Positions 1-8,601 of a DNA stretch of 64,000 nucleotides are shown here, in pieces (positions within the stretch are counted from its first letter, which is position 1; each line of letters starts with the position of its first letter). This DNA comes from Aliarcobacter sp. (GTDB taxonomy: Bacteria; Campylobacterota; Campylobacteria; Campylobacterales; Arcobacteraceae). The position numbers and the translations under genes were made by a program. The stretch is from assembly GCA_028688995.1 (NCBI GenBank), contig JAQTXB010000005.1, forward strand, positions 101,816 to 165,815, read 5' to 3'. The notes below the pieces were generated by a model. It ran no database searches. It had not been told where the DNA came from and saw nothing but the letters and a program-made list of their open reading frames with translations.

Positions 1-82
1 TATTTGCAATTAAATACCCTTCTCTTCTTAAAGTTTTAGTAGCTTGTTTTGTCATACTATCTCTGATGATACCCTCTAACAT
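1..82 (-). CDS. rplY: 50S ribosomal protein L25/Ctc, N-terminal fragment
   Basis: Reading the minus strand from the ATG at 82 gives [20 protein letters not shown] and then EGYLIAN before the window ends. This matches the conserved start of the Ctc-type L25 proteins of Campylobacterota, which bind 5S rRNA. An AAGGAA ribosome site precedes the ATG. Only 27 residues are visible, so the C-terminal part cannot be judged. The gene is divergent from folD. Confidence 0.8.
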
Positions 83-114
83 AACGTTTCCTTTGTTTTT
101 AAATTTAGGGCAGG

Positions 115-120
115 ATTATA
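115..120 (-). promoter_or_regulatory. -10 element for rplY
   Basis: The minus strand reads TATAAT here, 32 bases before the rplY start. The spacing and perfect match suggest a sigma-70 promoter. No convincing -35 box is seen, as is common in this group. Confidence 0.5.
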
Positions 121-195
121 TTAAAAGTTTTCTAAATATATGTTTAAGTTTTTATTAATTTTATATTTAACTTTTATTAATTGATTTTTAGATAA

Positions 196-201
196 TATAA
201 T
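196..201 (+). promoter_or_regulatory. -10 element for folD operon
   Basis: A perfect TATAAT lies 35 bases before the folD ATG, followed by an AAGG ribosome site at 223-226. It is the likely promoter of the folD-lepB-rpiB operon. Confidence 0.55.
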
Positions 202-236
202 TCCTTAATAAAAACAAAATATAAGGTAAAAAACCG

Positions 237-1097
237 ATGATATTATTAGATGGAAAAGCATTATCTGAAAAAATCAAAGAAGAAGTTAAAGTTGAAGTAG
301 CTCAACTTGTAGAAGAGAAACAAATAACTCCAGGACTTGCTGTTATTTTAGTTGGAAATGATGCAGCTAGTGCAACATACGTTGCAAGTAAAGCAAAATC
401 ATGTAAAAATGCAGGTATTTACTCAGTTGTTCATGAAATGCCAGAGAGTATAACTCAAGAAGAGTTATTAGAAACAATTGCTAGAATGAATGAAAACCCA
501 AAACTTGATGGTATTTTAGTTCAATTACCACTTCCAAAACATATTGATACAACTGTTGTTCTTGAAGCAATTAACCCTTTAAAAGATGTTGATGGTTTTC
601 ATCCTTACAATGTAGGAAGAATGGTTTCAAATCTTGATGCATTTTTACCAGCAACTCCTTTTGGTGTAATGAGAATGTTTGAAGAGTATGGAATTGAATT
701 AAGTGGAAAAAATGTTGTTGTTATTGGAAGCAGTGATATTGTTGGAAAACCAATGGCTTCACTTTTAATCAATGCAAAAGCAACAGTTACTGTTTGTAAT
801 TCAAGAACAAAAGATTTAAAAGCTCACACACTTGCTGCTGATATTGTTGTAATTGCAGTTGGAGTTCCATATTTATTAAAAGCTGATATGGTAAGAGATG
901 GTGCTGTTGTTATTGATGTTGGTATTAACAGACTTGAAACTGGAAAATTAGTTGGTGATGCTGATTTTGAAGGTTTAAAAGATAAATGTTCACACTTAAC
1001 TCCAGTTCCTGGTGGTGTAGGACCTATGACTATTGGTATGCTTTTAAAAAATACAATTAAAGCTGCAAAATTAAGAGAAAAAAGAGAAACTAAATAA
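237..1097 (+). CDS. folD: Bifunctional methylenetetrahydrofolate dehydrogenase/cyclohydrolase
   Basis: This cytoplasmic enzyme converts 5,10-methylene-THF to 5,10-methenyl-THF (NADP-linked) and then to 10-formyl-THF, supplying one-carbon units. The 286-residue length is normal. Family signatures are visible: YVASKAKSCKNAGI with the catalytic lysine near residue 54, QLPLPKH near 97, a Rossmann segment VVIGSSDIVGKP near 165, and the C-terminal PVPGGVGPMT. The ATG is preceded by AAGG ten bases upstream. lepB follows one base after the stop, which indicates an operon with lepB and rpiB. Confidence 0.97.
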   Translation: MILLDGKALSEKIKEEVKVEVAQLVEEKQITPGLAVILVGNDAASATYVASKAKSCKNAGIYSVVHEMPESITQEELLETIARMNENPKLDGILVQLPLPKHIDTTVVLEAINPLKDVDGFHPYNVGRMVSNLDAFLPATPFGVMRMFEEYGIELSGKNVVVIGSSDIVGKPMASLLINAKATVTVCNSRTKDLKAHTLAADIVVIAVGVPYLLKADMVRDGAVVIDVGINRLETGKLVGDADFEGLKDKCSHLTPVPGGVGPMTIGMLLKNTIKAAKLREKRETK

Positions 1098-1098
1098 A

Positions 1099-1884
1099 AT
1101 GTTAAAAAAAATATATAACTGGTCCTCTTCATGGACTGGGACAATTGTAATAGTTCTTGGAATTATTTTTTTTGTTGCACAAGCTTTTGTAATTCCAAGT
1201 GGAAGTATGAAAAATACACTTTTAATTGGTGATATGCTTTTTGTAAAAAAATTTGCTTATGGGATTCCAACTCCAAGAATTCCTTGGCTTGAAATAAAAG
1301 TCTTACCTGACTTTAATGGAAATGGTCACTTAATTGAAGGTGAAAGACCAAAAAGAGGTGACATTGTAGTTTTTAGATATCCAAAAAATGAAGATATTCA
1401 CTATGTAAAAAGAGCAGTTGCAACAGGTGGAGATTTAGTTGCAATTCAAGATAAACACCTTTTACTTCATCCAAAAGAAGGAAATGAGTTTGTAAAAGCA
1501 AACTATCCAAAAGAAAATATTGTTGAAATTGGTGATAAACTTTGGGTAGTAAATCCATATAGAAAAGATCATCCAGGAATTCATAATGACCCAAATGTTG
1601 TGAACAATGGACTAAATCCAGCTGAACTTTTTAATATGTCTCCAATAATTGTTCCAGAAGATGAAACATTTATGATGGGTGATAATAGAGATCACTCAAA
1701 TGATTCAAGATTTTGGGGAACAGTTCCATATAAAAATATAGTTGGAACTCCTTGGTTTATCTATTTTTCATGGAGTGAACATAAAGAGATTAGATGGGAT
1801 AGAGTTTTAAAAACAGTAAAAACTTTAGAAGAGACAGTAGATTTTGATAAATTAGAAATTGAACAACAAGAAGGAATTTATTAA
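1099..1884 (+). CDS. lepB: Signal peptidase I
   Basis: This inner-membrane serine protease removes signal peptides from Sec and Tat substrates at the periplasmic face. One N-terminal membrane helix spans about residues 15-31. The catalytic serine sits in PSGSM (Ser36) and the general-base lysine is in YVKRAVATGGD (about residue 105). The family box GDNRDHSNDSRFWG lies near residue 200. The length of 261 residues is typical. It follows folD by one base, and its stop overlaps the rpiB start by one base, so translation is probably coupled. Confidence 0.97.
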   Translation: MLKKIYNWSSSWTGTIVIVLGIIFFVAQAFVIPSGSMKNTLLIGDMLFVKKFAYGIPTPRIPWLEIKVLPDFNGNGHLIEGERPKRGDIVVFRYPKNEDIHYVKRAVATGGDLVAIQDKHLLLHPKEGNEFVKANYPKENIVEIGDKLWVVNPYRKDHPGIHNDPNVVNNGLNPAELFNMSPIIVPEDETFMMGDNRDHSNDSRFWGTVPYKNIVGTPWFIYFSWSEHKEIRWDRVLKTVKTLEETVDFDKLEIEQQEGIY

Positions 1885-2339
1885 TGAAATATTTTATCGG
1901 TGCAGACCACGCAGGAATTGATATTAAAGATTATGTAAAAGAACTTTTTGAGGAAAGAGGTCATGAAGTTGTAGACTTAGGACCTTTTAGTAAAGATAGA
2001 GTTGATTACCCTGATTATGCTGCAAAAGTTTGCAAAAAAGTACTAGAAGAGAAAGGAACTATGGGAATTTTAATCTGTGGTTCAGGGCTTGGTATGAGTA
2101 TGGCTGCAAATAAATTTGATGGAATTAGAGCAGCACTTTGTCACAACGAATATAGTGCAAGAATGGCTAGAAAACATAACGATGCAAATGTTATTTGTTT
2201 AGGGGAGAGAGTTTCTGGCTATGGAATGATTGAAGCTATAATTAAATCATGGGACAAAGCAGAATTCGAAGGTGGAAGACATGCAGGTCGAGTTGAGAAA
2301 GTTAATGCTTTAGGAAAAATGGGAAGTTGTAGAGCGTAG
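1884..2339 (+). CDS. rpiB: Ribose-5-phosphate isomerase B
   Basis: It interconverts ribose 5-phosphate and ribulose 5-phosphate in the pentose phosphate pathway. The 151-residue protein shows the RpiB/LacAB signature: GADHAGIDIK at the N-terminus, ICGSGLGMSMAANK in the active-site region, then RAALCHNEYSARMARKHND. The start overlaps the lepB stop (TTAATGA). No RpiA-type gene is visible in the window. It is part of the folD-lepB-rpiB unit. Confidence 0.95.
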   Translation: MKYFIGADHAGIDIKDYVKELFEERGHEVVDLGPFSKDRVDYPDYAAKVCKKVLEEKGTMGILICGSGLGMSMAANKFDGIRAALCHNEYSARMARKHNDANVICLGERVSGYGMIEAIIKSWDKAEFEGGRHAGRVEKVNALGKMGSCRA

Positions 2340-2357
2340 GCAAAACCTATACTCTAC
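2329..2357 (+). terminator. Hairpin over the rpiB stop codon
   Basis: GTAGAGCGTAGG and CCTATACTCTAC can pair around a CAAAA loop with two wobble or mismatch positions. There is no T-run after it, so it may be a processing or stabilising hairpin instead of a true terminator. Confidence 0.3.
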
Positions 2358-2460
2358 AAACAAATTTTATAAAATCTCTTTACTACTCTCTAAAAATCTA
2401 TTCTAAGTCCCAATTTATCAATATTATGACATAATCAAAGAAAATTTAAAAGGCATTTTA

Positions 2461-2574
2461 ATGAGTGACTGGCAAGTATATTTGATGATATTTTTTGTTG
2501 TTAGTGCAATGTTACTTGGTAAAAAAATGATATTTTTTGATGATACAAAAAAAAAGCCAAAGGATAAAAATTGA
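2461..2574 (+). CDS. 37-residue single-pass membrane peptide
   Basis: An ATG preceded by AAAAGGC opens a 37-codon frame that ends in TGA. That TGA overlaps the TTG start of the next gene by four bases, as in coupled operons. Residues 6-20 (VYLMIFFVVSAMLLG) form one hydrophobic helix, followed by a short charged tail rich in lysine (TKKKPKDKN). I do not recognise the family. The tight overlap with the HD-domain gene is the main argument that it is translated. Confidence 0.6.
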   Translation: MSDWQVYLMIFFVVSAMLLGKKMIFFDDTKKKPKDKN

Positions 2575-3797
2575 TAAATCCAAGAATTATAGATTACATT
2601 TTTTCATCAGCTTCAATTCAAAGATGGAATGACTATCCTAGGATGGTTGAGTTGGTTGAACTTGATAAACAAGCACACAAATTTATTATTGCGTATTTTA
2701 TTGCAAAACTAGAAAAAGATATAGATTTCACACACTTAATTGAGGCTGGAATATTTGAGTTTTTAAGACGAGTTGTTGTAACTGATATTAGACCTGATGT
2801 TTTTAGAAAAGCTTTGCAAAAAAAATCAAAAGAGATTAATGCTTGGGTTATTTCAAAACTTGCGCCATCTATTAAAGATATTGATGATGGAAATTTTTTA
2901 CAAAAATTTGAAGAGTATTTATCAAATCCTGAAATGTATAAAAAAGAGAGATTTATTTTAAAAGCTGCTTCTTATTTAGCAACTAAATGGGAATTTTCAA
3001 TTGTTTATCAAACAAGTCAATTTTTGAACGATATTGAGAATGTGAAAAAAAGCGTTGATGAGGAACTTGAAGATTATTATGAATTAATTGGAGTGAGAAA
3101 AATTGCTCTAAATAAAAAACTTGCAAAAATCATAGATTTAAGTGGAAGATTAAGATTTCAAAAAAGATGGGCACAGACTCCAAGAATTCCTGAAACTTCA
3201 GTTTTAGGTCATATGTTAACGGTTGCTATTTTTGGATATTTTTTCTCACTTGAAGTAAATGCTTGTGATAAAAGATTACAAAATAACTTCTTTACAGCAC
3301 TTTTCCACGATTTACCTGAAGCATTAACAAGAGATATTATAACTCCTGTAAAATACTGTGTAGATGAGTTATCTGACATAATTGCTGAATATGAAATTGA
3401 AAAAATTGAAGATGATATTTTGCCTAATATTCCAGAAATTTTACACGATGAATTTTCTTATATTTTGGGACTTTATGATGGAATAAAAGAAGAGTTTCAA
3501 AATAAAATCTACGAAGATAAAATCCAAATAGTTGAAGATGTTTCAAAATATAACTCAAATAAATACAATGCAATTGATGGATTAGCTTTAAAACAATGTG
3601 ATAAATTATCAGCTTTTGTGGAAGCTAGTTTATCTATTTCACACGGAATAAAATCAAAAGAGTTAATAAGTGGTAAAAAAGAGATTTTAAAAGGTTTAAA
3701 AACAATTCAAGGAGTTGATTTTAAAGCGATTGCCACACAAATAGACTATGAGTTTGGAACAACTGGACAAACCCAAGTTAGAATGGAATTTGATTAA
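2571..3797 (+). CDS. HD-domain phosphohydrolase
   Basis: This 408-residue protein contains an HD metal-binding site: an upstream His in LGHMLTVAIFGYFF (about residue 213) and the HD pair with a family-typical continuation in FTALFHDLPEALTRDI (about 243-258). HDxPEA is characteristic of the HD_3/YfbR-like nucleotidase branch, so hydrolysis of a nucleotide or phosphomonoester is likely, but the substrate is not known. The N-terminal 180 residues are helical and unassigned. It starts with TTG overlapping the stop of the 37-residue peptide, which also favours that start. Confidence 0.8.
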   Translation: MINPRIIDYIFSSASIQRWNDYPRMVELVELDKQAHKFIIAYFIAKLEKDIDFTHLIEAGIFEFLRRVVVTDIRPDVFRKALQKKSKEINAWVISKLAPSIKDIDDGNFLQKFEEYLSNPEMYKKERFILKAASYLATKWEFSIVYQTSQFLNDIENVKKSVDEELEDYYELIGVRKIALNKKLAKIIDLSGRLRFQKRWAQTPRIPETSVLGHMLTVAIFGYFFSLEVNACDKRLQNNFFTALFHDLPEALTRDIITPVKYCVDELSDIIAEYEIEKIEDDILPNIPEILHDEFSYILGLYDGIKEEFQNKIYEDKIQIVEDVSKYNSNKYNAIDGLALKQCDKLSAFVEASLSISHGIKSKELISGKKEILKGLKTIQGVDFKAIATQIDYEFGTTGQTQVRMEFD

Positions 3798-3805
3798 AAT
3801 ATAAA

Positions 3806-3834
3806 AAAATATAGCTTGTTAAAAGCTATATTTT
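3806..3834. terminator. Bidirectional terminator between convergent genes
   Basis: AAAATATAGCTT (3806-3817) and AAGCTATATTTT (3823-3834) form a perfect 12-bp stem with a five-base loop. A-runs and T-runs flank it on both sides, so it can end both the plus-strand HD-domain transcript and the minus-strand receptor transcript, whose last codons it overlaps. Confidence 0.8.
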
Positions 3835-5771
3835 AAATTTACATATCCATATCTTCCTGGGTCATTGAATAACACTCTTTCAGAACCAACAGATGCATAT
3901 GTAATATCTTGATATGTATTTGTTGAGTTATATACTTTATCAAACACGTTGTCAACTCCAATTGTTACACCAAAATTTTTATGTAATTGATTTGCATATT
4001 TTAAATTAAATAGTGCATAACCAGCTAACTCTTGCTCTTTTGCTGAACTATCATAACTATCCCATCTATCAACTGCAACAACCTCAGCTGTGTATTTTGA
4101 TTTATCCATCTCATAATTTAGTGCTAAATTTGCTTTTAATGGTGGAATTTCTGCTAAATCTTTGTCATTTGCATTATCATCTTTTTTACCTCTTTGATAT
4201 GCAACTCCATAATCTAAAGATAAATTATCTGTCATTGCATATAATCCACTTATATCTAAACCATAAATTTTTGCATCAATATTTTCAAAACTTGTTCCAG
4301 TATTATAAATATAATCTTTTAACACTGAATAGAATAGTTTTGGTTTGATATTAAAGTTTCCAATTGTTTTATCAAATCCTAAATCAGCTTCATAATTTTT
4401 TATATCATCTAAATTAGAATTACCAGTACTTGAATATAATTCTCTTGCATCTGGAACCCTTGAAGATTTTCCAACTCCTGCAAAATATTTCATTTTCTCA
4501 TCTACATTATAAATACCAAAAATATTTGCATTTAAACCAACATATTTTTTATCATTTTTTGCTATATCTGATGAATCAACATCTGTATAATCATATCTAG
4601 TACCTACTTCTAAATCTAATTTGCCAAATGATTTCTCAACTTTTGAGAAAATTGCTTTATTTGTTGTATCTGTAGAAGCTAAAGGAATAGAATTCATACT
4701 TGTTGCACCCGTTGCTACATTAGTTCTATACATTTCTCCTTTCCAGTTTCTAACACTTGTATCTAAACCAACTGTTACTAAACTATCTGCAATTTCCATG
4801 CTATTTTTGATTTTACTTCCCCAAATAGAAGTTTTATATCTTGCCGTTAAATAATTTACTGCACCACTATTTCTAAGTTTTGTACTCATAGGATGATCAA
4901 CATCTGAATAGTAATAATCTAAATTTAGCTCTTTTGATAGATCTCCTAAATTTCTAGCAGTGTATCCAACTGTATAGATATTTGAATCATCATAATCAGC
5001 ATCCATAGTTCCTGTTGGGTATAAAATTTCATCACTTCTATTTGCAGTGTAAGATAGTTTTATCTCTTGATCATCATTAATATTAAATTGCCCTTTTGTT
5101 AAAAGAGTTTTTTTCTCATAGGCTTTTTTATTTTGATCTATATATTGATTTGTAGTTGGTATTCCTTTCGCAATTTGTTGTTGTGAAAAGTTATCTCCAT
5201 TTCCATCTTTATATTGGTCGCTCTCTTCCGTTGATGTTGAAACTAATAATTTAACTCTGTCATTTCCACCACTAACTGTTGCACTAGCTTTTTTATATCC
5301 ATAACTTCCTGCATTTAAATTAATTTCCCCATGAACATCTTTTGTTGGCTCTTTTGTCTCAACTTTTACTAAACCACTTAAAGTTCCAAAGTTTTCAACA
5401 TCATAAGGACCTTCAATTACTTTTACATTTTGAACATTATTTGATAATACATGAGATATTGTAGGGTCCATTCTATTTGGACAAGCTCCATAGATTTTTG
5501 CATCATCAAGTAAGATATTTATGTTATCTTTTTTTTGCCCTCGCAAGATAATATCATTTGCAATTCCACTTCTTCTTACAATTGAAATTGATGGAACATT
5601 TTTACTTAATGCATCTGCTAAATCAGCACTCTTTAATTGTTCAGCACTAATATCTTTAACTATTGTTGAGTTTGCAGTTTCAACTACGCTAATTGTCTCT
5701 AAAGTTTCAACTTCACTTGCATTTAACAAAACAGCAGTTGTTATAAGTGATAAAGAGATAAGTTTCTTCAT
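3819..5771 (-). CDS. TonB-dependent outer-membrane receptor
   Basis: The 650-residue protein has a signal peptide (MKKLISLSLITTAVLLNASE), then a short TonB-box-like stretch ETISVVE, a plug domain (about residues 40-160, with GQKKDNINILLDDAKI and IEGPYDVENFG) and a 22-strand barrel region ending in a terminal aromatic residue, NLKYSF. Such receptors import siderophores, haem, vitamin B12 or other scarce ligands using the TonB-ExbBD energy system. The ligand cannot be read from the sequence. It lies about 70 bases downstream of the GlpD-like gene on the same strand. Confidence 0.92.
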   Translation of the reverse strand: MKKLISLSLITTAVLLNASEVETLETISVVETANSTIVKDISAEQLKSADLADALSKNVPSISIVRRSGIANDIILRGQKKDNINILLDDAKIYGACPNRMDPTISHVLSNNVQNVKVIEGPYDVENFGTLSGLVKVETKEPTKDVHGEINLNAGSYGYKKASATVSGGNDRVKLLVSTSTEESDQYKDGNGDNFSQQQIAKGIPTTNQYIDQNKKAYEKKTLLTKGQFNINDDQEIKLSYTANRSDEILYPTGTMDADYDDSNIYTVGYTARNLGDLSKELNLDYYYSDVDHPMSTKLRNSGAVNYLTARYKTSIWGSKIKNSMEIADSLVTVGLDTSVRNWKGEMYRTNVATGATSMNSIPLASTDTTNKAIFSKVEKSFGKLDLEVGTRYDYTDVDSSDIAKNDKKYVGLNANIFGIYNVDEKMKYFAGVGKSSRVPDARELYSSTGNSNLDDIKNYEADLGFDKTIGNFNIKPKLFYSVLKDYIYNTGTSFENIDAKIYGLDISGLYAMTDNLSLDYGVAYQRGKKDDNANDKDLAEIPPLKANLALNYEMDKSKYTAEVVAVDRWDSYDSSAKEQELAGYALFNLKYANQLHKNFGVTIGVDNVFDKVYNSTNTYQDITYASVGSERVLFNDPGRYGYVNLKYSF

Positions 5772-5840
5772 AAATTTACCTTGTATTAAAAAATTTATGA
5801 AAGTATTACTAAGTGTTGTTAATTTTTTGTTAATTAATCA

Positions 5841-7433
5841 TTAAAAATAATTATTAATATACTCTTCACACTCTATTTGTTCTTTTACTATTTTTTCTTC
5901 ATCCCAAAAAAGAATTTTTCCCATTTCTAAACAAACTACATTTACACAAGCAAGACTTTCTTTTTTATCAATAAAACAAAGCCCTACTCTTCTTGCGAGA
6001 AAATCTATTGGCTTTTTTACAAATTCATAGTTTATACAATATAAAATTTCAGCTTTTAAATATGGTAAATTTTCATTTATTAACTCAAAGTTTTTATTCT
6101 CATTTGCTAGATTTAAAACTTTTGTACAAGAAGTTCCATAAAGAGTCACTAAAGACTCTTTTGTTTTTTTTGAGATTGGATAAAAACTCATTAATTTTTC
6201 AACTTCTTTAATATCTCCATCATTTCCAAAGAGTTTGTATTTTTTTGTTTCACATTTTTTTTGTTTTTCTAAAAAACTATTTTTTATTAAAAAATTGAGT
6301 AAATCCTCTGACATTTTTCTATAAGTAGTCCATTTCCCACCAACTATTGAAACTAAATTAGTTTTTGATTTTGTGATTAGATGTTCCCTAACTATCTCTT
6401 GTGTTTGGCTTTTATTTTCATTTTTAACAAGTGGTCTTATTCCACTCCATGAAGATAAAATATCATCTTTTGTTAAGTGTTTATCAAAATAATTATTCAC
6501 CTCTTTTAACAAATACTCTATTTCTTGCTCTTTTACTTTTGAATTATCATCATAAATAGTTTTATTATCAGTTGTTCCAATCAAACAGTGATTCATATAT
6601 GGCAAAATAAATATGACTCTTTTATCGCTTGTATTTGGTATTAAAATTCCCTCATCAGCTTTTAAAAACTCCTTTGATACAACTATATGAATTCCACTAC
6701 TTAAAGCTAAAATTTCATTTGAATCTTTATCATCTAAAATTCTTAGATTATCTACATTTGCTCCACTTGCATTTACGACAACATTTGCTTCTATTTCACA
6801 GATTTTGTTTTGTGTTTTATCAAAATATTTTACTCCTGAGATTTTATTATTTTTATCATACAAAAACTTATTTACTTCACAATAGTTTTTTACAACTGCT
6901 CCTTTTAAAACAGCGCTTTGAAGAAGGGAGATTATCATTCTTGAATCCAAAAAACTACCATCATAAAAAGATAAAAAACCTTTTAGATTTTCTTGTTTTA
7001 TATTTGGAGAAAACAAAATAGAAACAACTTTATTTACAAAACTATTTTTCCCCAAACTTTTATGTTTGGCTATTAGTTTATAAAACAAAAGTCCAATGTA
7101 AGTGTAAACTAGATTTAAATATGAATATATGGGAATATTGATTTTTAATTTTTTACTGAAATTTGGAGCATTTTTTAAAAATATTGCTCTTTCAGATAAT
7201 CCCTCTTTTACCAAATTGTATTGGGCAAGTTCAAACTCTTTTATGGCTTTTTCAAGATACCTGATTCCTCCATGAACTAACTTGGAACTTTTTGAACTTG
7301 AACCACTTGCAAAATCATTTTTTTCAAGCAATATTACTTTATATCCTCGTAAAGTTGCATCTAAAACAATACCACTTCCAACACAACCACCACCTATAAT
7401 GACAATATCGTATTTTTCGCTGTTCAATTCCAT
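5841..7433 (-). CDS. glpD: GlpD-type FAD-dependent glycerol-3-phosphate dehydrogenase
   Basis: The N-terminal FAD-binding motif is DIVIIGGGCVGSGIVLDATL, and it is followed by the GlpD-like run FASGSSSKSSKLVHGGIRYLE. Further family segments are FILPYMNHCLIGTTD and SIVGGKWTTYRKMSEDLL. At 530 residues the length fits aerobic glycerol-3-phosphate dehydrogenase, a peripheral membrane enzyme that passes electrons to quinone and yields dihydroxyacetone phosphate. No glpK or glpF lies nearby, so the source of its substrate (lipid turnover or glycerol) is open. Confidence 0.85.
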   Translation of the reverse strand: MELNSEKYDIVIIGGGCVGSGIVLDATLRGYKVILLEKNDFASGSSSKSSKLVHGGIRYLEKAIKEFELAQYNLVKEGLSERAIFLKNAPNFSKKLKINIPIYSYLNLVYTYIGLLFYKLIAKHKSLGKNSFVNKVVSILFSPNIKQENLKGFLSFYDGSFLDSRMIISLLQSAVLKGAVVKNYCEVNKFLYDKNNKISGVKYFDKTQNKICEIEANVVVNASGANVDNLRILDDKDSNEILALSSGIHIVVSKEFLKADEGILIPNTSDKRVIFILPYMNHCLIGTTDNKTIYDDNSKVKEQEIEYLLKEVNNYFDKHLTKDDILSSWSGIRPLVKNENKSQTQEIVREHLITKSKTNLVSIVGGKWTTYRKMSEDLLNFLIKNSFLEKQKKCETKKYKLFGNDGDIKEVEKLMSFYPISKKTKESLVTLYGTSCTKVLNLANENKNFELINENLPYLKAEILYCINYEFVKKPIDFLARRVGLCFIDKKESLACVNVVCLEMGKILFWDEEKIVKEQIECEEYINNYF

Positions 7434-7456
7434 AATTTCCCCATTTCATAAGCTTT

Positions 7457-7477
7457 TTAACAAAAGCTTTTTGTTAA
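7457..7477. promoter_or_regulatory. Perfect inverted repeat in the glpD/hypothetical divergent region
   Basis: TTAACAAAA-GCT-TTTTGTTAA is a perfect 9-3-9 palindrome, 24 bases upstream of the glpD start and just upstream of the -10 box of the divergent gene. Its position suits a shared operator, but the regulator is unknown. Confidence 0.45.
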
Positions 7478-7484
7478 GCTAGGA

Positions 7485-7490
7485 TATAAT
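7485..7490 (+). promoter_or_regulatory. -10 element for the 136-residue membrane protein gene
   Basis: A perfect TATAAT lies 24 bases before the ATG at 7514, with a ribosome site AAAAAGGA between them. Confidence 0.5.
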
Positions 7491-7513
7491 AAAAATAAAC
7501 AAAAAGGAATAAA

Positions 7514-7924
7514 ATGCAAATAATAATTGCAATTGCACTTTTGATTATCGCCATTACTTTGATACTTTATAGAGTAAATAATCAATTCGAAAAAAGAGAA
7601 TTTATAATCCTTTTACTAATTATCATAATATCTGGTTTTGCTTATGTAGTATATGAAAATAATCAAGAAGAGTTTTTCCCAAATATGTTTAAAGAAAAAT
7701 ATGAAAAAGAGAAAAATATACCTATTGAGAAATTAACAGCTGAACTATTAAACAACAAAGTTGTAAGTTCAAAAGATAAATTTGTCTACAAATTTACGTA
7801 CATTATAAAAAAAGAGAATCAAGAGTTTTTATGTACAATGACAAATATAGAGATAAATAAAATTGAAGATAACTTTATTTTCAAAAATTTTGCAGATTTA
7901 AAAGAAGAGTGTATAAAAAAATAA
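7514..7924 (+). CDS. Small two-helix membrane protein of unknown function
   Basis: The 136 residues begin with two hydrophobic helices (about 1-20 and 30-47) separated by a charged turn QFEKREF, followed by a polar 85-residue domain rich in lysine and glutamate. A single cysteine pair lies late in the chain (FLCTMTN and KEECIKK). AAAAAGGA precedes the ATG. I do not recognise the family. It is divergent from glpD and convergent with nth. Confidence 0.7.
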   Translation: MQIIIAIALLIIAITLILYRVNNQFEKREFIILLLIIIISGFAYVVYENNQEEFFPNMFKEKYEKEKNIPIEKLTAELLNNKVVSSKDKFVYKFTYIIKKENQEFLCTMTNIEINKIEDNFIFKNFADLKEECIKK

Positions 7925-7953
7925 TGTAAAGACAACTCTTCTTTTTCTAAAAT

Positions 7954-8601
7954 TTACGCAGGTTTAAAAGAGCTTTTAGTTTTACAAACCTGTGGAAATA
8001 AACAGTTATCACACTCAGGTTTTACAGCTTTACAAATATATCTTCCAAATAAAACCATTGCTTGATGAAAAATATGTAAATCATGCCCTTTTAATTTTTT
8101 TACTAAATCAGCTTCTGTTATATCAACAGTTTTTCCATCACTAAGTCCAAGTCTATGAGAAACTCTAAAAACATGAGTATCAACAGCCATAAGATTTGCA
8201 CCCTCAAACTCAATCATAAAAACATTTGCAGTTTTATTTCCAACACCTGCTAATTTCATTAGTTTTTGTTGGTCGTGGGGAATCTCGCCCTCATAATTCA
8301 TCAAAACACTTTGAGCCATTTTAATAATATTTTTTGCTTTATTATTAAAAAATGAACAAGAGTTTAATAAAGCTTTCACATCTTTCAAATCTGCAACTGC
8401 AAGTTCTCTTACACTTGGATATTTTTCAAAAAGTGCTGGAGTTATAATATTTACCCTTTTATCTGTGCATTGAGCACTTAATATAATAGCTATTAATAAC
8501 TCATAATCATTTTTATAATTTAACTCCGTAACCGCATCGCTGTACTTTTCTATGAAAGCTTGTTTTATTATTTCTATATCTTGTTTTGTTGCTTTTTTCA
8601 T
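7954..8601 (-). CDS. nth: Endonuclease III
   Basis: This bifunctional DNA glycosylase/AP lyase removes oxidised pyrimidines in base excision repair. The helix-hairpin-helix [12 protein letters not shown] carries the catalytic Lys123, and the catalytic Asp is D141 in VDTHVFR. The [4Fe-4S] cysteines are C190, C197, C200 and C206 with the expected C-x6-C-x2-C-x5-C spacing. The length of 215 residues is normal. Its ATG overlaps the uvrB stop by four bases, placing two DNA-repair genes under coupled expression. Confidence 0.96.
   Translation of the reverse strand: MKKATKQDIEIIKQAFIEKYSDAVTELNYKNDYELLIAIILSAQCTDKRVNIITPALFEKYPSVRELAVADLKDVKALLNSCSFFNNKAKNIIKMAQSVLMNYEGEIPHDQQKLMKLAGVGNKTANVFMIEFEGANLMAVDTHVFRVSHRLGLSDGKTVDITEADLVKKLKGHDLHIFHQAMVLFGRYICKAVKPECDNCLFPQVCKTKSSFKPA

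Noticed and set aside
824..1144. 106-codon minus-strand open frame over folD/lepB
   Set aside because: It is antisense to two well-supported genes and has no family features. It reflects codon bias of folD.
5521..5844. 107-codon plus-strand frame over the TonB receptor start
   Set aside because: It lies antisense to a signal peptide and plug domain with clear homology. There is no independent evidence for it.
5825..5860. Fur-box-like AT-rich palindrome (AATCATT...AATAATTATTAAT) before the TonB receptor
   Set aside because: It overlaps the end of glpD and is mostly A/T. The match to a Fur box is too weak to claim iron control.
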